64,000 nucleotides of DNA from assembly GCA_015207155.1 (NCBI GenBank), contig JADEXK010000007.1, positions 59,052 through 123,051 of the forward strand, written 5' to 3'. Shown in pieces: positions 16,682 to 24,192 of this stretch. A program made the position numbers and the translations under genes. Under the pieces are notes generated by a model, which made no database searches, was not told the origin of the DNA, and saw nothing but the letters and a program-made list of their open reading frames with translations. The stretch's first letter is position 1. Each line of letters starts with the position of its first letter. This DNA is from Nostocales cyanobacterium LEGE 11386. Lineage in GTDB: Bacteria; Cyanobacteriota; Cyanobacteriia; Cyanobacteriales; Nostocaceae.

Positions 16682-17131
16682 GTATTTCAACTGGATTTTG
16701 ATGACTGTATTTGGCCCTGCCAACAAAAAAGTGGCATCGCTGAACTTGGGAGGACTGGTACGAACTTCTGGATTTCTGGAAAATCCAAAACCTTCGGTGG
16801 GCATACCTAGGTTATTACGATTGAGGATTTGGTCTTTATTCTGGTCGTGGATGACGGCGACGGCGTAATTACCAGCTTGCAAATTATCAAAGGTCATTTG
16901 CAATGATTTATCAGTAATCTGGGTACACTGCCTTTTTAATACGCGATCGCGATCGTTGGGAAAACCTTGACTGCTAGAAAATACACTGACACAAACCTGT
17001 CCTTGTGTGTTTTTGAATCCATCAATGTCCACGGTGAGGTTACCCCGGAAATTTGCCCTAGCGCTAGATGACCATGCCAAGTTTCCCCAAACTGCAACTA
17101 GCAGCATACTGATTTGCAATGCTTTAATCAT
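16676..17131 (-). CDS. Exported DUF2141 protein
   Basis: 151 residues with a signal peptide (about 1-27, ending SSARA) and a beta-sandwich typical of DUF2141. Hallmarks are the opening strand GNLTVDIDGFKNTQGQVCVS, the middle GNYAVAVIHDQNKDQIL with its Asp/Asn-rich possible calcium loop, and LGMPTEGFGFSRNP near the end. Two Cys (in VCVSVF and KRQCTQ) could form a disulfide. It is extracytoplasmic and of unknown function. It converges on the PG-binding/HEAT gene with a 6-base overlap, so the pair may regulate each other by antisense readthrough, which is an inference. Confidence 0.85.
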   Translation of the reverse strand: MIKALQISMLLVAVWGNLAWSSSARANFRGNLTVDIDGFKNTQGQVCVSVFSSSQGFPNDRDRVLKRQCTQITDKSLQMTFDNLQAGNYAVAVIHDQNKDQILNRNNLGMPTEGFGFSRNPEVRTSPPKFSDATFLLAGPNTVIKIQLKYL

Positions 17132-17332
17132 AATATTTTCACTAGGTAGTAGATATACATATAAAGAGCAATATGTAGTTAAGTGGCTTTAGCCTGGAAA
17201 ACGTTGATTTTGAGCGCTAAAGCACTCACTACGAACTTAAAGAGTATTTTATACCAATTTATAATTCGTAATCAGGAACTGCGTGTCAGGCATTGGCGAT
17301 TGAAAAGCTTGAAATTTTCTACTCCCAATGCT

Positions 17333-18694
17333 CTATTCCTTTGTAACTGGGATTTTAATAATGAACTCCGTTCCCTGACCCAGACTAGATATGCAATGTA
17401 GCTGTCCACCATGTTTTTCAACCACAATTTGATAACTGATGGATAGTCCTAAGCCAGTTCCTTTACCCACGGGTTTAGTCGTAAAAAATGGATCAAATAA
17501 TCGCTTTTTTATACTCTCTGGAATGCCTGGGCCATTATCGCTAATATGAATTGCTATCCAATTCCTGCCAATAACTTGAGTACGAATCTGAATCGCTGAA
17601 TCGTCAGTTTTTTTACCATTGGCTATTGATTCTTCTAAAGCATCTATGGCATTACCCAGGATATTCATAAATACCTGATTGAGTAGCCCAGGATAGCATT
17701 CTACCAAAGGAAGAGTTCCGTATTCCTTGACCAGGCTAATGTTCTCACTAGTTTTGTGATTTTTGAAGCGACTTTGTAAAATTAGCAAGGTACTATCAAT
17801 ACCTTCATGGATATCAACTGTTTTTTTCTCAGCTTCATCAAGGCGGGAGAAATTTCGTAACGATCGCACAATTTGCTCAATGCGATCGCAGCCAATTTGC
17901 ATAGAATTCAGAAGATGCGGCAGATCAGTTGTTAAAAATTCTAGTTCAATTTCTGTAGATACACTTTGAATTTCTGCTGCTGGATGAGGATAATGCTGTC
18001 TGTACAGGCTAATGAGTTTGAGGAGGTCTTGACTGTAGTTGATAGCATGGACAAGGTTACCAGCAATAAAATTAACAGGATTGTTGATTTCGTGGGCAAT
18101 ACCGGCAACTAACTGACCCAAAGCCGCCATTTTTTCATTTTGTAATAATCGGCTATAGTTGTGCTGAAGATCACGAAAACCTGCCTTAGCTACTTTGGAT
18201 TGTTCTTCTACATGCTGTAGTTGAGTCAGCGTTAAAGCATAAATTTGGGAGTAGGCTAATAGTAACTGATGAAAATCAACTAATCCATGCGTCTCAAATT
18301 GAGCAGTCACGACAATCGGATCGTAGACAAGCTGAGGCGATCGCGCTAATGCCATCTGAGTTGCTTCTACAATGGGTATATCCCCAGACAGGATAAATAT
18401 TTCTGGATCAAGGAAATTATAGAGATGTTGGATAGGTCGCTGAGAAAACAGTCCAAAACTGTAAGGGCGGCTCATATGCTCAAAAAATCTCTGCCGCGAC
18501 ATCATCCCTACATAATAATTATCTCTATTTAAGAGAATTCCTGGGAGTAAAGGCTCTTGCTCAAAAAGTGTAGTCAATTCATTTACTGGGCGATCTAGCT
18601 CAACCTGAATCTTCCATAGTGGTAAATCTTGCAAAGTTGACTCTAATCGCAGATTTAGCTCATGAGCATTTGTCATGCTATGTATAGCCAGCAT
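17333..18694 (-). CDS. Sensor histidine kinase with CBS-like N-terminal region
   Basis: 453 residues, no membrane span. The first 190 residues contain two similar segments (PVNELTTLFEQEPLLPGILL and PIVEATQMALARSPQLVYDP) that look like paired CBS-like sensor units. A coiled segment follows, then HisKA with GIAHEINNPVNFIAGNL, where His is the phosphorylation site. HATPase_c has N (FMNILGNAIDAL), G1 (ISDNGPGIP) and G2 (GKGTGLGLSISYQI) boxes. There is no receiver domain; its partner regulator is not adjacent. It is a cytoplasmic kinase that may sense a nucleotide or metabolite through the N-terminal pair. It is separated from the DUF2141 gene by a 200-base gap with interspersed repeats. Confidence 0.85.
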   Translation of the reverse strand: MLAIHSMTNAHELNLRLESTLQDLPLWKIQVELDRPVNELTTLFEQEPLLPGILLNRDNYYVGMMSRQRFFEHMSRPYSFGLFSQRPIQHLYNFLDPEIFILSGDIPIVEATQMALARSPQLVYDPIVVTAQFETHGLVDFHQLLLAYSQIYALTLTQLQHVEEQSKVAKAGFRDLQHNYSRLLQNEKMAALGQLVAGIAHEINNPVNFIAGNLVHAINYSQDLLKLISLYRQHYPHPAAEIQSVSTEIELEFLTTDLPHLLNSMQIGCDRIEQIVRSLRNFSRLDEAEKKTVDIHEGIDSTLLILQSRFKNHKTSENISLVKEYGTLPLVECYPGLLNQVFMNILGNAIDALEESIANGKKTDDSAIQIRTQVIGRNWIAIHISDNGPGIPESIKKRLFDPFFTTKPVGKGTGLGLSISYQIVVEKHGGQLHCISSLGQGTEFIIKIPVTKE

Positions 18695-18957
18695 AATCTC
18701 AATCCTTTGCCTTTCAGGTAATATTTATTCTGCTACTCGCCCCGAACAACCATTTTGGTGGTTGTTAATTAGACCTCTTGCACCCGATTTCTCATCGCCT
18801 CAGCCAGCTAAAACTAGCAATATTGCCATATTTAGTATTCCCAAAATTAAGTTTATAAATCTACATATTGGGTAAAGTTGTGAGTATGAGTTATGGTTTT
18901 TATTGCTAACTCCTCACTTTTTGCCTATCTGTAATTTTTACTACTAGTAAATTATTC

Positions 18958-19857
18958 ATGAAATCCAAAATATTACCCCCACCCCTCCAACCTGGTGACT
19001 TACTCCGAGTAATTGCCCCTAGTGGTGCTTTGCGAGAATTTGAGGCATTTGGACGGAGTGTGGAAATTTGGCGATCGCGTGGCTATCGAGTAGAAGTCAT
19101 GCCCAAGGTAGGTGAAAGATGGGGATATTTAGCTGAAAAAGATGAAAATCGTCGCCAACAGTTAGCCGCAGCCTGGGAAGATCCAGATTGTCGTGGTATC
19201 CTCTGTGCCAGGGGTGGTTTTGGTAGCACCCGCATTTTAGAAAATTGGACTTGGCACACCAATTCAACACCACCAAAATGGCTAATTGGGTTTTCTGATA
19301 TTACTGCTTTGTTGTGGAGTCTTTATAAAGCAGGGATTGCCAGCGTTCATGCTCCTGTGCTGACTACTTTAGCAGAGGAAACAGATTGGTCAATTCAGCG
19401 ATTATTCGATTTTGTAGAAGGCCGCCCTCTCCCTCCTCTCAAAGGTTGTGGTTGGGGTGGTGGGATGGCTACTGGTTTTTTATTACCAGGTAATCTCACG
19501 GTGGCTACTCATATTTTAGCTACATCCATCCAACCGAATTTGGATAATGTAATTTTGGCATGGGAAGATGTTACAGAAGCACCCTACCGAATTGACCGAA
19601 TGCTAACGCAGTGGCGTTTAAGTGGTGTTTTGTCAAAAGTCCGTGGTATTGCCTTGGGTAGCTTTACTCAGTGTGAACCACCGCCAAATGTACCTAGTTT
19701 TAGTGTTGAAGAAGTACTACGCGATCGCTTGGGTGATTTAGGCATTCCCATTGTTTCCGATTTACCCTTTGGCCATGGCAATCCTAATGCAGCTTTACCA
19801 GTTGGTGTATTGGCAACATTAGACGCAGATCAGGGGGTATTGAGTGCTGAGTGCTGA
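18958..19857 (+). CDS. LD-carboxypeptidase (peptidase S66)
   Basis: 299 residues, S66 family; LdcA-type enzymes remove the terminal D-Ala from tetrapeptide stems during cell-wall recycling in the cytoplasm. The nucleophile Ser113 lies in GFSDITALLW. The nucleotide-like loop CARGGFGSTRIL precedes it, and the Glu/His partners are in AWEDVTEAPYRIDRML and LPFGHGNPNAALP. The last codons, encoding VLSAEC and the TGA stop, are made entirely of GTGCTGA heptamer repeats. The gene's original 3' end has therefore probably been replaced or extended by STRR DNA. It starts at ATG 18958 and stands alone. Confidence 0.9.
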   Translation: MKSKILPPPLQPGDLLRVIAPSGALREFEAFGRSVEIWRSRGYRVEVMPKVGERWGYLAEKDENRRQQLAAAWEDPDCRGILCARGGFGSTRILENWTWHTNSTPPKWLIGFSDITALLWSLYKAGIASVHAPVLTTLAEETDWSIQRLFDFVEGRPLPPLKGCGWGGGMATGFLLPGNLTVATHILATSIQPNLDNVILAWEDVTEAPYRIDRMLTQWRLSGVLSKVRGIALGSFTQCEPPPNVPSFSVEEVLRDRLGDLGIPIVSDLPFGHGNPNAALPVGVLATLDADQGVLSAEC

Positions 19858-19859
19858 GT
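19838..19859. repeat. Heptamer repeat overlapping the stop of the LD-carboxypeptidase gene
   Basis: Tandem TGAGTGC/GTGCTGA units span the last five codons and the TGA stop at 19855-19857. Immediately downstream is another repetitive run of CCTTGTCCCC type (about 19882-19905), related to the run at the right end of the window. Confidence 0.7.
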
Positions 19860-19917
19860 GGGGAGGTAGAAATGATTTTTCTTGTCCCCTTGTCTCCTTG
19901 TCCCCCCAATCCCTGAT

Positions 19918-21513
19918 CTAACTCAACTGTGCTACAAGTTGATTTTCTAAAAGCGTGTCATTAGTCAACAAGTCCTCAACGGTGATTCGCAAAAAACGCT
20001 GGTCATCAACTTGAAAAAGAATTTTAATGCGATCGCTTCCGGGATATCCTGGTGGTGTCAGTTGGGCTATAGTTCTTGCACCTGCTTGATCGTTGAGGGG
20101 TTTAACGCTGGTTGTACCTGCTTCTAGACGACGAGTAATCAAGCGATCGCCATCAAAATAAACTTCAGTGCTGCCTGTCTCTGCTCCCAATTCCCCCATA
20201 ATTAATTCAATGCTGGGTTGATTTTCTAAAGATGCACCTAAGACTAATTCCACTGGCTGAGTCATGGGGTAGGCTTGTCCGGCTTTAATAATGGAATGCC
20301 AACTGTGGCGCTGGTTGCGACGATCCCAATAGCGGACACCATAACTATGGTAGAGAAAGTCTTTGATTTCCACGCCTTGGGCTAACTGTAATGCACCTTG
20401 GGCGATCGCTTCAAAGGGACGTTCACAACGGATTTTTTCTGGCTCAAAATACTGCTTAACCCATGTTTGCACGGCGGGTAATTGCACAGTCCCACCAACT
20501 AACAAAACGGCGTTGATGTCTGCCAGTTCTATTCCCTGACGTCGCGCTTGCTGTAATAAACTCGTCATAGACTCATCTAGTTGTGCAAAAAATCCGTGTT
20601 CTTTGAGGATATTTTCTAAAGCTTCGCGGTTGAGTTCTAGTTCATAGCTTTCAAAGTTTTCATCGTCAAAATAAACTTCACTAGCTTGGTTTTGAGTCGA
20701 TAACTGAATTTTTACCCGTTCTGCTAATCTGGTGGTCAAGGGACTTACCGCTAGTCCTTGAGTTTTGGCAAAGTAATCTGCTAACCAATTATCAATATCG
20801 GTACCGCCTAAATTTTGCCCGGCTTTGGCTAGTACACGGGCTGTTTTCGCTTTTTGCTTGGAGTTTTCCGCCAGGGATTTATTTCCCCACTTGAGGAGAA
20901 AACCTACAGGCTTGGTGGTTTGTACGCTTTGATCCAAGCGCACGAGGGATAAATCTAAAGTACCGCCGCCAAAGTCAATTACCAAGAGAATTTCTTGGTC
21001 TGCTAAACCATAACCTAAAGCTGCGGCTGTAGGTTCATCTAGCATTCGCACTTTTTCCACAGGGAGGGTTTGGCAAACTTTGCCTAACCAGTGACGATAA
21101 GCTTCAAAGCTATCTACAGGTACTGTTAAGATGAGAGAATCTAAACCTCCTTGCATGGGTGCAAGTTGCTCAATTACTTGAGTGAGGAACAATTGCCCTA
21201 CTTGCTCAAAGGTGAAAACTTGCCCGTCTATTTCTGGTAAGAAACCTTGGATATCTGCACCAATACCTCGTTTGAAGCTGCGAAAAAATCGCGCTTCGCC
21301 TTTGATGTCAAGACCGCGATCGCGCACTTGTTGCCCTACTAAGACTTTACCTTGTGTGGCTTCTTCTACGTAAACCAGGCTGGGAATCAGTGGGGGATTG
21401 AGACTTTGCTGAATTGATAAACCAGGTATGTTCAGGGTTTCCGGCTGCTGGGTTATGGGATTCCAACGAGCAATAACCGTGTTACTAGTACCAAAATCGA
21501 TCGCAATCGCCAT
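19918..21513 (-). CDS. Hsp70-like protein (DnaK relative)
   Basis: 531 residues starting MAIAIDFGTSNTVIARW, the phosphate-1 motif of Hsp70/actin ATPases. Phosphate-2 (LVIDFGGGTLDLSLV) and the adenosine loop (VLLVGGTVQLPAVQTWVKQY) are present. The C-terminal part (about 380-531) is short and beta-rich, lacking the DnaK lid and EEVD-like tail. This is therefore a divergent Hsp70 of the kind widespread in cyanobacteria rather than the housekeeping DnaK. The in-frame TTG at 21534 was rejected because the seven extra codons precede the invariant motif without need. The gene lies 49 bases downstream of uvsE on the same strand. Client and partner are unknown. Confidence 0.88.
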   Translation of the reverse strand: MAIAIDFGTSNTVIARWNPITQQPETLNIPGLSIQQSLNPPLIPSLVYVEEATQGKVLVGQQVRDRGLDIKGEARFFRSFKRGIGADIQGFLPEIDGQVFTFEQVGQLFLTQVIEQLAPMQGGLDSLILTVPVDSFEAYRHWLGKVCQTLPVEKVRMLDEPTAAALGYGLADQEILLVIDFGGGTLDLSLVRLDQSVQTTKPVGFLLKWGNKSLAENSKQKAKTARVLAKAGQNLGGTDIDNWLADYFAKTQGLAVSPLTTRLAERVKIQLSTQNQASEVYFDDENFESYELELNREALENILKEHGFFAQLDESMTSLLQQARRQGIELADINAVLLVGGTVQLPAVQTWVKQYFEPEKIRCERPFEAIAQGALQLAQGVEIKDFLYHSYGVRYWDRRNQRHSWHSIIKAGQAYPMTQPVELVLGASLENQPSIELIMGELGAETGSTEVYFDGDRLITRRLEAGTTSVKPLNDQAGARTIAQLTPPGYPGSDRIKILFQVDDQRFLRITVEDLLTNDTLLENQLVAQLS

Positions 21514-21562
21514 ATGTTTTTTTATCTCACGCAAAGGCGCAAAGGCGCAAAGTTCAATGCAA

Positions 21563-22510
21563 TTATTTTCCCATAAGCCACCAAGAGCGCAAATGCGCGA
21601 TCGCTTCTTCTTTGTGTTTGGCTTCGATTTCTATCCAGGGGGCTTGGTGGTAGACATTGGGCATAGCGGTGATCAAATTACTGTGCTTTCTGTCGTTGAA
21701 GGCGGTTTCACCGTTGGATATGTGGACTAATTGCCAATCTGGGTTTTCCCAAGTTTCTCTGGCTGCATAAAACATTTCTGCTACGCTTGGATGATCGTAG
21801 CTATCTAAATTTTCGTGGCAAATTTGGTGATGAGCATCGAATACCATTGGTATGCCGGCTTGCTGACACACTGCTAAAATTTCATCAGAACTGTAAGCGT
21901 ATTCGTCGTTTTCTAGGGTTAAACGATTTTTAATCGCTGCTGGTAATTCTAAGATTACTTTGATTAGCTGTTCTGAGCGTTGAGATTTGCCGCCATGAAT
22001 ATTCATTAATGACCAAGGCGATCGCGGTAAGCCTATTAAGTCCAGGGTGCGGGCGTGTCGTTCTAAAATTTTGATGCTTGTTTGCACAATTTCGGGAGAA
22101 TCAGAACTGAGTACAACATATTGATCTGGGTGTAGCACTATTCTGATATCCAATGCTTGTGCCTTTTGACCGATTTTGCCTAAATCAGCGCTCATTTCTT
22201 CTAAGATGTTGGCACCAATTTCGTCTTCCATGTCACTCAGGGGAAATAAATTAGAGGACATGCGATACAGTCTAATACTATTCTCCTGACAAAAAGTCAA
22301 GGCTTGATCTAGACGCTGTAAGTTATCTGCATACAGTTCTTTCAGGGCGCTTTCACGTTGGCTCAGAGAAAGCTTCAAGTAGCGTGTGCGCGTCATTGTC
22401 CGAAAGCGCACTTGTTGAGAAATGGTGACACAAACCAGCCCTAAATGTGGCGGTGAACTTTTTGGCGATCGCTGTAAATAAGTTTGATTTGGGAACTGGA
22501 TTGCGGCCAT
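21563..22510 (-). CDS. uvsE: UV DNA damage endonuclease
   Basis: 315 residues. UvsE/Uve1 cuts the strand 5' to pyrimidine dimers and other lesions, starting alternative excision repair. The family opening is clear in LGLVCVTISQQVRFRTMTRT, and the TIM-barrel metal ligands appear in strands such as IRLYRMSSNLFPLSD, IVLHPDQYVVLSSDSPEI, LTLENDEYAYSSDEIL and MVFDAHHQICHE. The end (WIEIEAKHKEEAIAHL) is also typical. ATG 22510 gives about 23 residues before the conserved start, normal for the family. It precedes the Hsp70-like gene by 49 bases, so cotranscription is likely. Confidence 0.93.
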   Translation of the reverse strand: MAAIQFPNQTYLQRSPKSSPPHLGLVCVTISQQVRFRTMTRTRYLKLSLSQRESALKELYADNLQRLDQALTFCQENSIRLYRMSSNLFPLSDMEDEIGANILEEMSADLGKIGQKAQALDIRIVLHPDQYVVLSSDSPEIVQTSIKILERHARTLDLIGLPRSPWSLMNIHGGKSQRSEQLIKVILELPAAIKNRLTLENDEYAYSSDEILAVCQQAGIPMVFDAHHQICHENLDSYDHPSVAEMFYAARETWENPDWQLVHISNGETAFNDRKHSNLITAMPNVYHQAPWIEIEAKHKEEAIAHLRSWWLMGK

Positions 22511-23115
22511 TAAATTAAATTGATTGCTACTATTTTGGGTTTGAACTAAGTTTTACCCCTTAATTATCAGTGTTACCAGGACAAAACCTGAAGAAACAAA
22601 TACACCTAATACTAGGTTAACTTAATTTCCTTTTAGCCAATGCCAGGGCGATTTCAACTTACTCATAGGACTTACACAAAAAACCTCTCAAACTCTCATT
22701 TCTCCGTGTACTCTGTGTACTCTGTGGTTTGTTTTCCGTTACTTGTGCGTAAGTTCTGACTTAATTTAAGTGTATTTTCCAGATTCTCTGGATTGTTATT
22801 TGCTAATAATTCTCAATATTCATCTGTCTTTAGAAGTATTTTATAAAAAAATTAAATAAAATTTTCCTAATTATTTGTCACTTATGTAACCAAAAAACTC
22901 AAGCTCTGTGCTGAGAAGTGCGGTCATTAAGGTTTTATGGTCTTCCTGCGGCTACAGATCCAAGGTAGGAATGTCAAGAGAACTAGATGTACCTTTGGGT
23001 GGTGAAGTCAAGCTTATGAAATATTTATTAATATAAGTGTAACTTCAACATCAGGAGTTCAAAAAAAACTTTGACTAATCAAGCACCAAATTCTTCATCA
23101 ACGGAGCAGAGGATT
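22511..23115. other. Gene-free stretch upstream of uvsE and a small membrane protein gene
   Basis: About 600 bases between divergent genes. It includes the interspersed repeat ATAGGACTTACACAAAAAAC with CTCTGTGTACTCTGTGGT (22674-22730) and a long AT-rich segment (22780-22890). A more GC-rich piece (22910-23025) could encode a 42-residue frame, but I see no family and do not call it. The promoter for the following gene lies in this stretch. Confidence 0.4.
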
Positions 23116-23331
23116 ATGAAAAAGCAGCAATCATCAGACTCTCAGGAATTTGTAGGCAATCTCAAGAATGGAATTTGGCTGTTTGGCCTCTCGTCTTGGG
23201 TATTTGGCATCACCGATCGCAGTATTGCTTCATTTGCAGATGGCTATCTATCTGCTTTGGATTTAACGCAACTATTTACAGCCGCCATATTCTTTGTCGC
23301 CTGGTTATTTTTGAAACCAACGAGAGCTTAA
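23116..23331 (+). CDS. Small two-helix membrane protein, hypothetical
   Basis: 71 residues from ATG 23116, preceded by GGAGCAGAGGATT. An earlier TTG at 23071 would add 15 polar residues and has an AGGAG too distant to be preferred. The protein has two hydrophobic segments (about 19-36, GIWLFGLSSWVFGITD, and 50-66, LFTAAIFFVAWLFL) and a short cytoplasmic N-terminus. I do not recognise the family. It is monocistronic, followed 140 bases later by a strong hairpin. Confidence 0.6.
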   Translation: MKKQQSSDSQEFVGNLKNGIWLFGLSSWVFGITDRSIASFADGYLSALDLTQLFTAAIFFVAWLFLKPTRA

Positions 23332-24192
23332 GCAATTCACAAATCAAAATAGTCAAACTGAATTGCCATCAGCATTCTGAGTAAAGATTGGTAAAGGATG
23401 TAAAATCTCATCCGGTTGATTGCAATTGGGGGTGCGCCGAATAGTGCGTTTATGTTTAGATTTTCACAAAAATTGGCGTAATTCTGAAATATCCTCAGAA
23501 TTGCGCCTATTTTCAATTGATTATAGGTATATATATTTATTTAATATTGGGGTAGTCAAGTTTAATTTAATTTATCATCGATTATAGATAATAAATTCAA
23601 TTAGCATGAGGAGATAAGGTTTATGGCAGAAGTTGCTTATGAGTTGATATTTTCCTACGAAAAATACAGCAAAGTCTTTGATTAATTCAGAATTAGTTGA
23701 CTGTTTATTTAGGGGTAAAATTCCTCAGATTTAACCAATAAATGAACTAGGCAGCAAAGCGATCGCTTATCCGAGGTTGTTTGAAAAGTGGTTGGGTGTG
23801 ATTTTAGGGACTTATTGATCCCCACTAACTTACCTGGGAAAAGGGAGAATCGGAATCAAAGTCCTCCTGAGAAAGGGGTATTTAGGGGGCTCGAGAATGT
23901 TTTGCGACTGACAACAGAACTTTTAAAACATCCTTTAAGGTCAAGAAAATCAAGACTATACGCATATTTTGAAACTCTCCATTACCAGATGCTCACCTAT
24001 TTGGTCATAATGTTATGGCTAGATATTTTTTAGAAGCAGGACTTAGCTAATCATTCCTATTAACTCAAAAAACTAGTGCAGTGTAGCGAAAATAACTATG
24101 CAGTTGAAAAAAGCTAAAAAGGCGATTAAACAAAGTAATCCTCTCGCCTCTCCTACCTCCTCTTGCCTCCCTTGCTCCTCCTGAGAGTGCCT
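23332..24192. other. Long gene-free stretch with decayed-looking coding fragments
   Basis: About 860 bases hold no convincing gene. A hairpin lies at 23475-23507. A frame at 23623-23685 has a good GAGGAGATAAGGTTT leader and encodes MAEVAYELIFSYEKYSKVFD. After a one-base frame change, it could continue as INSELVDCLFRGKIPQI to 23736. A degenerate copy of the repeat TCAAAGTCCTCC...AAAGGGG...TTAGGGGGC spans about 23857-23893. A fragment, PLPDAHLFGHNVMARYFLEA, is open near 23979-24053. These look like remnants of lost small genes; no family could be assigned. Confidence 0.35.
23475..23507 (+). terminator. Long stem-loop after the small membrane protein gene
   Basis: GGCGTAATTCTGA (23475-23487) pairs with TCAGAATTGCGCC (23495-23507), 12 of 13 positions, around a 7-base loop, followed by TATTTTC. 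It may terminate the transcript of the 23116 gene or be an interspersed repeat. Confidence 0.45.

Noticed and set aside
22910..23037. 42-codon frame ending before the small membrane protein gene
   Set aside because: It is GC-richer than its surroundings and open, but there is no recognisable product or ribosome site, so the evidence is too weak.
23788..24033. 81-codon plus-strand frame
   Set aside because: Its middle is translated from a degenerate C/G-rich interspersed repeat, and no protein features are seen.
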